DNA of 64,000 nucleotides from Volutella citrinella (Eukaryota > Ascomycota > Sordariomycetes > Hypocreales > Nectriaceae). The notes beneath the pieces are model-generated. The model was not told the DNA's origin. It ran no database searches and saw only the letters and a program-made list of their open reading frames with translations. Below are positions 46,031-59,102 of the stretch, one piece after another. The position numbers and the translations under genes were made by a program. The number at the start of each line of letters is the position of its first letter. The stretch's first letter is position 1. The stretch covers positions 2,914,001-2,978,000 of the forward strand of contig JAWZSP010000007.1 in assembly GCA_034401135.1 (NCBI GenBank), in the 5' to 3' direction.

Positions 46031-49000
46031 ACCCGAAGGTAGATACGCTGAAATGCCGACGACGCCGCCGCCGCCGGTTGGCCTTTGATCAATGGCTTCC
46101 GGTAGAATCCCGAGCTTGCAAGCCAACATCAGGTCGAGGATCACAGCCCCTGAGGCCCTTCGCAGAGCCAGCCCATGGCTGAACAGAAAACTCGGTTAAG
46201 TCATCTTAATTATCCCCGGCCCTCATCTGGCAGTTGCAGTGCCATCTTTTCGGTCGACAACGCTTTAGCGGTCGACGCCGGCCGAAAACGAGATTCGGGG
46301 TGTCGAGAGCTCACACACATCGTATGACGATCACGCCAGCCCTGGGGGTGATATTGGCTAATTGTGGACCCTGGGGCCCTCCGATTCGAAAGAAGCAAGG
46401 AAGGGCTGGCGCGCTTTGTGGGAGCAGGGAAATACGTAGCATGCTGGGCAACTGCTTCATACATACGTAGCCACTCAACGGCGCAGCTCAGACGGTAAGG
46501 CTGAGACGCCGGATCGGGACTATGGCAGAGCGAAATTTCTCAAGAGGCGCGTGCTGGGATCCGCGGCATTGGTGAGCTGCTGGATCGCCCCCTAGACGAT
46601 AAAGAACTTTAGTCTTGTGATTAGAGTTCGCCTCGCCAGTGTGACCACTGACTGGTGCAGTATTGAGACCCTTCGGCCCCAGATCGGGGGTGTCGATTCC
46701 CCGCCGCTTCCAACATGGTTCTGACCTCCGTCATCTGGCAGTGTCATCTGGCTGTGATGCAATGCCGAGGATGGTGGCTGGTGCTGATACTTTTCTGCAA
46801 CCCCAATCAACCCTGCCGTGGGCAAGCCGTGGCAGGGCATTTCTGCCATCTTTTGCTGGACAGGGTTGGGCTCAGCCGGCTTCCCCTGCCTGCCTCGGAC
46901 ACAGATGCTGTCAGCGTCGACGCGATTGCGCCTATAACACCGTCCTGTAGTATCCGAGGCTGGCAAATGCACAATTATAAATGAGGCCCCTGGGCTTAAG
47001 GTGAGGCCAATGACTCGGCTCGGCATGTGAGGGCCATTCCTGCACACTATCCGCTACCCCGTACAAACTAGTAGCGCACAGCCGGTAGACGCCACGGCGA
47101 TGACATTCCGCGGGATCAGGCCATTTTCGACTGCCAAGGAGCGGACCCAAACCCACAGAAATCGCTGGCGGCCCCCCAGCGTGGCTTACGCTTGCATCTC
47201 GCATCTTGACCGACAATTCCCTGTTTGAGAAATTCATGCTGCGAGGATGCTGGACTAGTGGATTTGGCGCAAAAACCACCATCCGAGCACAATCAACTAG
47301 ATGGAACAACTCACACCCCTGCGGTGCCGTAGGTCGTGATCAACGGTTGCGCGTTGCTCGTTCGGATGGGGATTGCCCATGCATACGAACGTATCGGCGT
47401 CTTGTTTCGCGACACGAAACTACCTTGACATTCCACGATACGTATAACGTCTCTGCCCCAGACGCAGAGGGTCGGCCGCAGGGGTGTGTCATATGCCCTG
47501 GCTGGTCGGTCGCAACGGGAAAGGCCAGCACCTTGAAAGGGTCCTGCTGCAGTGCTGGACAATGACAGGCAGCTACATCATCGGCGATCGATTCATCTGC
47601 ACGCCCGCGATCGAGACCAAGTGTGTGATGGCTTCAGGCGCCTGCCTGCAGCTGTTGCCAACGGATTACCAAAGTCGAGACGGGTGTGCTTTTTGGTATG
47701 GAGAAAGCCGAGTGTGAACCCTCGTGCATCTTCCACGTATTATGCCGCAAACAACAGGTCCAGACAGCAGCAGCCTCCAAGTTCAAAACCTGAGGGGGGC
47801 TTTGCGGCCTTTCAGCTGCCTCGGTACGTAGCGCCTCTCGTGTTATTGCGAACTTCGTCTTGGGCGGGGTGGAGGGGGGGTGCGAGAACCGCAACGGGCT
47901 GTTGGGTGGGTGGTGTGCTTCGGGACGGGCAGGATCTTGGCTAGGCGCCGCCGGCCTGTGATCAGACGATCGTCCTGTCGACACCGCCCCACCAAAGCCA
48001 GATCCTAGGTTCCGCCTTTTGGTCATCCTTGCCTCCTGAGCGGCTGGATGGACACCGTTGGAGCAGCTCCTCGGGCTGGCTCGCCGCACTTTTCAGGCTG
48101 GGCGAGTAAGACGAATCTGAACCCACCAAGTGGCTGGCCGGTCTAGTCCCATGAAGAGCCGCCAGATGACAGCCGTCCACCCTTCAACGATCGATCAACA
48201 GGAAGGAACAGCAGAGCGCAAGATGCTGGTGCCCTCACCAGCGCTTTGCGATGACCCTTGTTGCTGGACGGGATGGAACCCTTGCGTCGCAGCAGGATGC
48301 GTCAGCATCGTAGGCAGATTTATCTGCATCTCGGCGAGCGACTCGGTAGCGTTTCGTAGGAAAAACTGGAATGTGATCCTGCAGTTGGTGTCGGAAGCGA
48401 CCCAGGGGCGAGGTAATTATGGATCTAGGGGTGCAACGGGTGGTTCAGGAAGCACGACCACGTCATGTATCGTGACCCGATCGGCTGGCAATAGCTAACC
48501 TGGGGAGGGGGGGACCATGCTGCCCAGAAATTGTTCTGCCACACAAATCTCGGCTGCAGTCCTTGCGATCTAGGACCAGGTTGTTCCTTCCAATCATCCC
48601 TGGCCACCTATGTTGCAGGCTACCTGCCTCTGGAGGATGTCAGGGAGGCCCAATTGGAGACTCCATCACCTGATGACGGACCTTAATGTAACCATCTTTA
48701 CTAAACGGTTTAGGCGCCTGACCAGAGTAGGGCCCAGTTGCGCTTGGTCGTGTCAGAAAGAGGCGACCATCAGCCGGCTGTGTTCCAGCTGCCCCGGAGC
48801 TTAGCGAGCTCACTAGATGGCAAGCAACCATGCAAACAGGATAAGACGTATTCGGAAGTCCAAGACCCGGGGCTTGGTGAGCTGCTCCAGGAGCCCTGCC
48901 TCATGGTAGTCTTGGGGTGACAAACCCTTGGAGGACGTGTAGCCAGGACACCCCATAGCTTCGCCCCCTCAGCGGATTCAATTGTCTGAGGCGAATGAGG

Positions 49001-52000
49001 TCTACGAGCTTTGTCAGATTTCTGGGGATGATGTTGGTGCTGCGCTCTTCTTGCTTTGCATCGTGTCAACTTGCCAGCTGATCGGGACTTGTTGGGGTTG
49101 ATATTACCCACACACTGCAGGAATAGTACTTTGCCATCCAAGGTATCTTCTACATACCACGCCACCTGGGCTGTTGAACGGCAGTAAGATGCAGGGGAGA
49201 TCTGATATTCTTTACGTGCGGGTTGTGAGGTTCAGAAACAAGTTGATGTTGCATCCAATCACCCCTTTTGTCAGATCTCGCACCGCTGGTGGTACACTAA
49301 CGGCTGAGTCTCCGCCTCCACCGAGGGTCGAACCAGTAGTATTTCTGCAAGTTGGTAGGAGGCGTGGCCGTTGAATAGGCAGCTGGGTGGCAAATGTGCC
49401 GAATTCACAGTCCCATCGGTAAGCGCTACACATCAGTTGGTTGGTAGTATGTTGGTTTTTCCAGATCGTACAACCATCTGCTTGGTGTGGGCAGGCTAAT
49501 CGGGCGGGCCGACAACGGTATCTAGCTTACCGAGGCAGCATCGCGGCTGCATCTGTCGTCGGAGTGGGCGCCATAAAACCCCATTGCCGCCTAGATCTCA
49601 CACCGGCAGGGTTGACGAACACTTGGTATTGCAGGACCGTAATTTGGATGATCCCGACAACGATCACTCCGAACTGGGCGTGTCCTTTAGGAGCAGTAGG
49701 CCAGGACTCCTCAGAAGGAAGCAGGCCACGTCGAATCGAATGTAATGACGATTGGTATGGTCGATCCACAACCCTGCTACTGGTTGAACGGGGTGAGTGG
49801 ATGGATGTTCTTTCTCACACCTTAGGGGCGAGCCGTGAAATGGCCGCTGATGAGGACACTCGTCACTCAGGTCAACCCCGCCTTTCGATTAGAAACAACA
49901 ACTGTTGCGCCTTTGTCAGCGAAACGGCCTGTGCACACGAGTGATGGAGGACCGTTCGAGTCCGTTTTCCTAATGGGGTGATAGACGCCATACACGAAGT
50001 CGCAGTGATGGCGTTGCGTTGAAGACAAATGTGGCATTGTACAGGCCACTATTAGTATTGGTGCTCCTGACTAAGTGCACAAGCTTGGTGGCCAAGGCGT
50101 GCCTGCCAGCTGGGGGCCAGTTTCGTCCTGAGGCTCTCATTTTGGGCCACACGGACCCATGGATTGGTCGCACTTGCAGTCTTCTCTTTCAAATTCTGCC
50201 ATCCAGTGGGAATGCGAATACTGTTTCGCGTGCCTCGCCCGCTCGTTCAAGACGATATTATGCGCTTCATTGGCACAAACTTGGGTTGGCATTCACAGCA
50301 ACCGTTTTTGTGGCTCCTTTGGCACCCCACAGCGTTCCGGGACTCTTGCCCTAATGGGGCACGGGAATGGTGGGATGGTGGGATTCGAGATGCAGTTCGT
50401 CCGCCGCCCTGCATCCTGAGCCCACCACGTGTGGTCCCGGTGGAGAGACCCGCCATCGGTCTAGGGGACGGTACGAGGAGAGCTAGTTTCGTGGAGAATC
50501 GAGATGGGGCGCCCGCGTTGCCGCCGCTCCGGCCCACCTCCGCCACCACCCCTCCAGCACCCTTGCACTCACTGACAGACTAGTATTTGCAGCGTCGCCC
50601 TTGCCCTGTTGGCCCTGTCCTGCTTGGTTTGGCCTGGGCTTTGGCGCGCTTCTCGCACCATTCGCTGCCAAACCAGCCTGGGGCACCCTGCGGCGAAAGG
50701 CGCGAAAAAAGAAAAGTCCCCAAAGATGTCCCATGCCGACGGCAAGCCCTGAATAGGCAGCACCAGCCCGCCAGTGACAGATTTTGCGCTGTGTAGTACG
50801 ATTTTGCTCTCCCAAGACACAAGGAGGAAAAAAAACTCCAATGAAATCGTTCGATCAACTTGCTTTTTGATGGTCCACCTTTGGACGCGGCACCCTGACA
50901 CGGCACTTCTGGCAATGATCCAAACGTTGTCGCTCTCAATTGCCAAAGAGATGGGAGAGAGCATCGACCACCAGGAAAATTGCGCTTGCTACCGCACATC
51001 TAGTAATTTAATTACATCAGCCATAGTGTTCCTTTAGCCGACTCGAGAGTTCAGAGCCAGCAGGGGTTGCAATTTACTCAGCAACAACAGCTCGAGACAA
51101 ACGTCGGTGAAACATAGCATATGTGAAGCGGATCTAGACTTGTCGGGTTCTGTATATTCTCATCCAAAGCAGCATGCAGGACGGCGATCGTGGCATCCGG
51201 GCGCGCCGAACCAAGCCTACGTGTTGACAAAACAGAGTGAGCACGACGCAAAACAGCTGCCCGGGGTTATTGCAGCTCGTCGATTGTCGAGCAAATCAGT
51301 TGGCCATTCTGCAGACTCACGGAGTGGAGGCAGTTGCTGAGTTGGCTGTGTCACCACGGCTATGAAACAGGTCACCTCGCTTTCTATCGCATTACAGCTG
51401 GCATTTTATCGCGACAAAGTATAGTTACCTACGTTGAGCAGTGTCGTTGGTGAATCGACCGCTTGCCGTCAACTTGAGATTCTATCCACCACAATACGGC
51501 GGATGTTCCATATTGGGGCGATTCTGTCATTGGCACCGTCCAGCAGGTAAGACGATTCATTGACGTCACAGAGAGTTTGGATACTCCTCGCTACGTTGGG
51601 TTGCATGTTCAGAAAGCAGCCGATTTCATTCCCCGGAGCACATCGATGCGACCCGACCACCACCCACCCCGGAAAGATTTATGCGCCCAACACGCGGCTT
51701 TGGTCACGGTGATGATGGTGGTTCGTGGGTGGCTGTACATGTGCTCCGCACCGGGCGTGGTTGATCTGTGGTGGTGGCTTTCGTTTTTCAGCAGGCCGGG
51801 TGTTACCGGCACACTCTCACATACAAGCCTGGACTGGTCAGCCGGCAAACTGGCGGAGAGCATACACAGCAATAGCCCGGGTCGTCGTCCAACATGCCCC
51901 TACCAATAATGTGTTGAAGTCATACAAGGCGATCGACATCAGGCCATCTCGCAAGTTCGGGTTACAGGGCATCATGGTCTGGATTCCGGCGCCTGCAAGT

Positions 52001-53592
52001 CATCCTGGACGTCGGCGGCCAAGCGCAGAAAACCATGACTCTGGAGGTGCTGCCCCACCACACACCATGACGACGGATCAGCGAGCGACACCATATCCCG
52101 TCATCTGCAGTCGCACGAACACGAAGGCGGACTGAGCTGGTTGGTATGAGCCTACAGATGGCATGGAACCCATTGCCTGGATTTCTGCTCCAGCTGTGCG
52201 TTGACGCCTCATCGTGGGGATCTAATGACTTGAACCCGCAAGGCGGTCAGCTGCTGGGAACAACCCTACTGCGTACATGCAGGACCGTTGTGAGATCGGG
52301 ACTTGACGAAACTGCGGCTTTTAGTCCGCTGCGTCTTTCGGGCTTTCCATGTAATTAGCGTGCATCCGCGGGGATTTTCGACCAGCGTTAGCTTAGGATC
52401 ATGGCCGATGTGCAGCATTGATAATTGCTAATTACTGCCCGGTCGCTCAGCAAAGCAATGCTCTTGCTTCCGCGGGCGCCGCTAAGCCTCCCTGCCCCAG
52501 AACTTGGGAGATGCAGGGTACAGAGTTGACACGATGATGAGCACCTGCGGCGCGTGACAAGGTGTAGAAAGATGTCGCTGTTTGCTCAAGGAGCCTTGAA
52601 CTAGAAGTTGTCCTGGGGCAGCTCACTACGGCATGCAGTGATGGGGCCCTAGTTCAAGCCCACAACGGTGAGGCTGATGGGGAAAACTTGAGAAATCTTC
52701 GATGCTGGTTGAGGGATGGAGGTGCCTGCCATCCCCACAGGCTATGTGGGCGCCTGGGCGTGCTGGCCCAATCAGTGCCCAGCACAACCGTAGCACCCAC
52801 ACTGGCAGTTTCGATGGCATGTTTGTGCGACTGCCGAGGTATCAAGCCAGATGCATCTCTCCGACGGTCAATACTACAAATCCTGGCAGCATGCACGCTA
52901 AAGGCATTGCAGGCAAACGGGATCAAAGAACTGGGGGTCTGCGCTTAGAAGCATCTGGCTTGGAGACTACGGCTAGTACGGACGTACAGTAGGTGCCTAC
53001 CTGACGAGAAGGAAGTCCGTGGCTGGTTGGCTGATTCCTGTGACATCACCGGCGGCGTCAACGGCCATGCAATGCCTCGCCTGCAGGATGAGACGGTCAT
53101 TTCGGATCCCGCAGACCAGTGGGCAACGACTGACCATGTGCGTCGTGGCATCCGGCCGGATATTTCTCGTATTAGCTGAGGCTGCGCAAAAGTCGTGCGG
53201 GCGGCCTTGTGCCTCTTCGCCGCAGGGCCTGTGCCGGCAACTGTTTCACACCTGCCGGGCGGTTCTGGGGCCTCCTTGCGGCCCCCCGTCGCGCGGCCAC
53301 AGCAGGGACCGGAACGGCATGCACGCAACGGGGCAGTCTCTGCAGTCGCATCACCGTCACTGGGACCGGATGTCGAGTGGATCCATACTTGACACCTACT
53401 CGGAGCTGGCCCGGTGCAAAAGAAAGAAGGGATAAAAACGTATGACACTGGGTCTCGATGGGGACACATGACTGACGGCGGGAGTTACATCGGCCGGCCA
53501 TCGGCGCGGATGGAGCCATGACGGCGGGAAAGCACTCGCAAATGCCGAATAGAAAATACTGACAAGCTTGGCAAGCCTGGGGAGGACGTTAG

Positions 53593-53608
53593 AAAAAAAA
53601 AAAAAAAA
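53593..53608. repeat. Poly-A tract, 16 bp
   Basis: Uninterrupted A run in the gene desert, without neighbouring retroelement sequence. Confidence 0.9.
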
Positions 53609-56600
53609 GGACCCAGATTTCCTCACCGGTCGCATCGTCATAATCGACTGGCGAGTCGAGCGGAGCGAAACGTCACGGCCAAGTTCAGCAAGACGTCTTG
53701 TAACATGTCGTAACCGAGCCTGGCCGTTGAGCATAGTGGGGAACACGAGCGGGACCGCATATCGCTACTCCGTGCAGTAGGTAAGAATGTCGGACGGGCA
53801 GGCTGCTGCGATTTGCGACAAGTGAGAGATGACCATCCGTCTGCAGCAAGGCGAAGGCAAAAAGATCGGCGAGCTCGGACGTGCGCATAAGCACGAGGCT
53901 GGAAAGGTGGCAGCCAGAATTCTCCGAGTCGTGCAGTAAGCAGGAAGACTTCCCAAAAGATCCAACTAGGGGAACTGACCCCAAAGACAGCAATGATCTT
54001 TACCTGTAACCCTCGCCACACCCGTCGCTCACTAAAACCATCTGGGCCGAAAGGGCATAGCACAGACGCAAATCTTGCACTAACTACCTGGCACTACGAG
54101 CAGAAGGAGCAATATCGCAATCTCGAATGGAGGTGTAGCATTTCTCAGAAGTCCGAGCCCTGGAATTACCCACGATCTGGAGAATAGTTGAATAGCAGCC
54201 TGGGAGGAGTGGGTCGTCATTACAGGAGTCTAGAAATCCAGGGGAGCAGCGGGAAAGGTCGCGTGTTACACTGAATGCCATTTTATTACAGGTAGGTGGC
54301 TTGCCTTTCCCGTAAGGACAACGCCGGTGTGCCTCGGGGCAGAGCGCATGTCACTGTGGATGCTTGTGAGTCAAGGCCGTGGCCTCGCGCGGTCGACCCG
54401 GACGAGCCTTGACTCTGAGGCCAAGGTACTCGAAGCTGCGGCTCCCGGCTCGGAGCCAAGGTGGGGATAAATCTCGTTTGAGAAGGAAAGGGCTGATCCA
54501 GGAGATTGGGACGATTGAGAAACCAGGAGTCTATGAGTGGCTCTCGACAGGACGGCAACAATTACCCCGGTCGCCAAATTGTCGCCTGTGAAGCGCCAAG
54601 ACTGTGGTGAGGAAACCGAGGATGGACCCCAACAAAGGCCTCCGGATACCAGGCGATTGGAAACAGTCGGCGAATACTCCGTAGTGTACCACTGAAAGGC
54701 GGCTAGGGGTCAGCTAGCAGGGAACCCTTGCTCTGAACTCCATTTCTCTCCCAAGATGATGGGCACGTCGACTGTTCCAAGGGACAGGGCACTGGGGACA
54801 GCCTCGCAGGGACAACTTACGTCCGTACTCCCCAATACAAAACCAACATGTGGTGCAGGATACATTACTACACAGCTCGCGGCATCCACAAGTGCTCCAC
54901 GGCCGGGTCGGAGGTGGTGGCAGGTCCCTATTTACCCATGATTCTCCCACCTCGGTCTTGGATGACTCGGTAAAAAACAGTCACATATCGGAAATCCCTC
55001 TGCGTGATGGAAGTCATGCAAGAGAGAAGTACTTCTTCCTGAGACGCGATCAGTGGCATGAGCAGCATGATATGTAACCGCTGGGGTTGAACAGGCTAAA
55101 GAAGGGACTGGGAACAAGACCAGAACCGTCAGATGGCAATTGAGAACCGAGTCAGGATGGCCATGCGAGTTCTGATCGTTTGGCGCTACACATCTAATTA
55201 TCAGGGGCCCGTTCCCTTCTGGAAGCCTGGGTGGGGATGGCTTTGAGGGAAGGAGATTGAGACGGGCGATGGAGCCGGGGTCATCCTGGGTGACGGTTGG
55301 TAGTCGCATTGCAGGGACAAGTGGTGGAAAGCACGACGGCGAGAACGATATGACGGCTCACTTTTTCTGACCCCAGTCCGGACGTAGGTAACATGAGGTG
55401 AAAGGCGGTTGGTGAGCCCCGATGAGCCCGAATGCTCTCGGCTTTTCCATCCCCATCGTCACGTCGAGAACAGCAGTTTTTCCTCTCACCCTTGACAACG
55501 GAGCGGGACTTTTCTGACCGCAAGACTGGCACTGAAGAAAACGGGTCTGCCTGGCTGGCTCGTCGGCGGACTAACGGCAATGTGGGGTACCCACGCGCGG
55601 ACGCCGGAAGCTGGGCCTCGATGTCTGTACGGGGAAGGTCGGGCGAAGCCATCACCAGATGGTGGTGCATGTCGCTCGAATCACCACCAGCCTATAGTTC
55701 AATCAGGGGGTAGGAAGAGGGCTACAAGAGGCATCTCATCCGCATGTGGCCTGCCGCGGGCAAGATTGGCGTGGCACCTGAATCTTGGCGGGCATCTGCG
55801 ATCGACCCGTCGGCAACACGCAGGACAAAGCAGCAGCCTGGCGTCAACCCGCCACAGAAACAAAGAGCGCGGGCGCGGACAATGACGAGCCGCTGGGTTG
55901 GCACGCCCAACCACAAGGCCACGCGGGCCGAGCGACATGCAACAATCGCGGGACGGTGTTGTATGAGGCCGGCTCGGGGTGTTCATGATGCTTCAACCCC
56001 GACGAGCGAGTTTTCTCCCCCAGGTACTGGGGCGAACGGTCCTTCCTGGTGGGCGGGCAGCGATGATGGGTCGAGTCGGGCAGTGTCAGAAGCAGGCGGC
56101 AGGCTACCAAAGGTGGCTGTCCTGTAACAGGCCACCGGCAGCGCAGGAGGACTGGGATGATGGCCGCGGAGAATTCCGTGCTTGGTTGGGTTGTGATGCT
56201 AGGGGGAGCGGAGCAGGATCATGATCCCTCGCCGCGCACTAATCGAGCGTCTGTCTGATCTGGACCAGATTAGGTCGACGGGCTATCTGGGCGATGGGCC
56301 ATCCTTGGGCACCCGCCAGACCGGCGCCATCGTCGACTTCGCGTGGTGGCGGATGGACCGTCTGCGATCCCTGCCTCCCCCAATGAGGGTGCCTCGGGTG
56401 TGGGTTCACGCTCAAGCAAGTGGAGGGGGCTCCACGGGTGGGTCGACCGTAAGTATCGGTACATCTGGTTCTGCATGTAGCCCTGGTGCCCCGGCAGCAT
56501 GGGAGGTACCCTACTCTGTCATCCCGACCTCTGGCAACCTGTTGCGTGCTGCCCAGCGTGCCTTTTCGCACCAACCAGGCCATTTTTGCAGGTCTCTGGA

Positions 56601-59102
56601 GACTGGCGTCTGTTGAGGCATTTGAGGCGGCAACTACTCGTAATGGCTGATGGGAGGCGTAAGAGGCGGCCGTGGAATAGAGGGCCACCGTCATCTGCTC
56701 TCAGCTCCCCTGTTCTCGGGTACATGCCGCTACCTGGCCTCGCACCCTGATCCCGGGCCCCTCTGTCGTACCTGGCTGCCGTACCGTCCATCCGGCTGGC
56801 GCCCTAGCCTAGCGCCCATCTCCCCATCGAAAATCAGCATCGGGACAACCTCCGCGCGCTGCTATTTGTCCACCCAAGCGACCACCGCTCAGGCAGCTGG
56901 TTGTCTAAACGCCCAGCCATGTCTGGCGGCCTACCTCACTGGCGGCCAGGCAGAAAAACCGGCCTACCAGCGCGCTACAACGCAGCAATTGTCCACGAGA
57001 CGGGCGCGGAGGCCAGCCGATCGGGACTCGGGGGTTGTTGAGTTCATGTCCTTGGAACTGCCCACACCCCCACACCCCGGCAACGGTCTGCCCCTTACCC
57101 GCTTCCATCGACACTAGGTACTCTCTGCACGGTGCCCAGATGCGATCCCCAGGCTTTCCCAGCGGCGTTGTGATTCCCTCTTGGCTCGCCTTGACCGACT
57201 GCTCCCTTGGATCCCGCGGCGCTCCTTGCCCCCAAGCACCGCCCACGACGCAGTTCCTCTGCGTCGTCTGAGCCATATGCAGTTGCCAACAGCATCTGCC
57301 TCCCCAAATCCCCTTGCAATCGTTTACCCCGGATAGGGCATCGGTTGGCGCACTCGCAGGGCGTGCTTGGACCGCCCGTTGTGCGCGCGATCGGTGTGGT
57401 GTGTGTGATGTGTCGAGAAACAAGACTAGAATGCCGAATATATGACAAGTGGTGTCCTGGCGTGCCATGGCACAGGCTGAGCAGCAGCGCCAAAAGCAAC
57501 GACTGTGCATGCTGCGTCCATTTCCCCAAGTGCTGCAGCCGTCGAGGGCCGAACACACTTCCCACCACCAATCCGAAGCGCAAGTACGGAGTACACCTGC
57601 TGTTGGTGGTTTGTGGTCAGGCAGGCAAGCGGGCAGGCAGGGCTGGTTGATTTGACCACCCAGACGCGCACAGCCAGCCAGCCAGTCTCCCCAGAGATGT
57701 TCATCTGCTCACCGAGTACGACGTGTGCTGAGCGGCGCTGGGGGAGCAGCCCCTTGCCCACGCCCCCCCACCGACAGTGCGAGGCTCACAATTAGTATTT
57801 CTCTCTCTGTTGTCCCAAAGCACAGGCAGGGCCAGCCATGCTGGGCGTGTGGTCGCCATCGTCGCCCAGGTAGACCGCCGTCGGAGCCCATCGACAAGGC
57901 ACCCCTGCAAGTCGTACCATTTTCCGGACCTCGAGATTGGAGATCTCCAAGGCCCAGGCACTACTGCAAAAAGTTGTCGTCATGCCCTGTCTGTCGGTGC
58001 ACTGTCGAGAACTAGCAGTAGAAGCTCCATGCTAACGAGCGCCGGAATACGATGGCGAGCAACGGCTTGTCGCATTTCTGTATTTAGCCGCAGATTGCCC
58101 GCTTAGCTGCTTGAGAAATCTCGGCGGACCAGCCTGTTGCGTGGGATGTGGCAGGCCCTGGCAAATGGAGAATACCCGATGTTCGGTTGTCAACTTACTA
58201 GCATTAGTAGTAGTGGGAGTCGCATAATCGCATTACGGATATCGATATTGGGGAAAGATGGAGCGACGACAACCCCCTGAAATCTGGTCCAACGGTGCAG
58301 ATGGCAGGGCCTGGGCGATGGCCTTGTAGAGGCCCATCGCTGGGCCATCGTCCGGGCTAGCCCACTGTATCCAGCATCCACCCCCCTGGCCTCCCTCGAA
58401 TCCCTACCTCCCACACAAATCTTTGCCCGCCTTGCCCATCGGCCAGCCATGCCTCCCAGCGAGAGCATCCTTGGGGGGGAGCGAACCTGTCGGCTGGGTT
58501 GAGCTGGGGTGGGCTGTGTCCCCATCGGAGGATGCTGCGCCTGGGTCGCAAGAGGAAGCAGGACGGACGCCGGTCGCACTGCCAGCGGCTGGCTCTATGA
58601 TGGTGTGCACTCCTCCCCGTTCTGCAGAACAAGCTTGGATTTGTTGCCAACTCAATGGACTCTGCCTGTACCCATGCTGTGCCTCGCAAGTGTGGCCCGT
58701 GGTTGGCGGCGCCTTCAACTCGTGTCCATGGTCCACGGGCTCTCTCACAAACTCTTGTGCATGCGCATCCGATCCCATCCAGCGGTGCCCTGCTAATGCA
58801 ACTGACTCTTCTTGAGCGACAGCCAGCGCGTGCTGTACCTTGCCGTAGGAGGCACAGACGAATTGGGTGTTGGGCAATGTACCCGTACCAACCCAACCTT
58901 CGGTCTGCTTGCGCGCCTGGGTACAGTCGATTGCACGACCGATCCATGCTTGCAGCCTCCAAACTGAACTGACAAGCAGATCTGAACCCTGGCATGCGCT
59001 GGCTGGTGTCTGATGTCCAATGTGCCTCCCCAAGGGCTGGCTGGGCCTGCGGCCTATTCCTCCTCCCATGCCAGGTTGTTTTCGTGTCCGTCCGTCCCCA
59101 TG

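Larger units (their letters stand above)
42285..59100. other. 16.8-kb gene desert upstream of nsdD
   Basis: No open frame here shows a protein family motif, and I could not build a multi-exon gene with sensible splice sites. Base composition looks like the rest of the window, not the AT-rich signature of RIP-mutated repeats, and no transposase or reverse-transcriptase sequence is seen. ATG and CAT occur at normal density through the region. It ends where the ATG-free nsdD leader begins. It contains simple repeats at 43423-43443, 46012-46030 and 53593-53608. Most likely it is regulatory DNA and possibly non-coding transcripts; fast-evolving small genes cannot be excluded. Confidence 0.6.
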
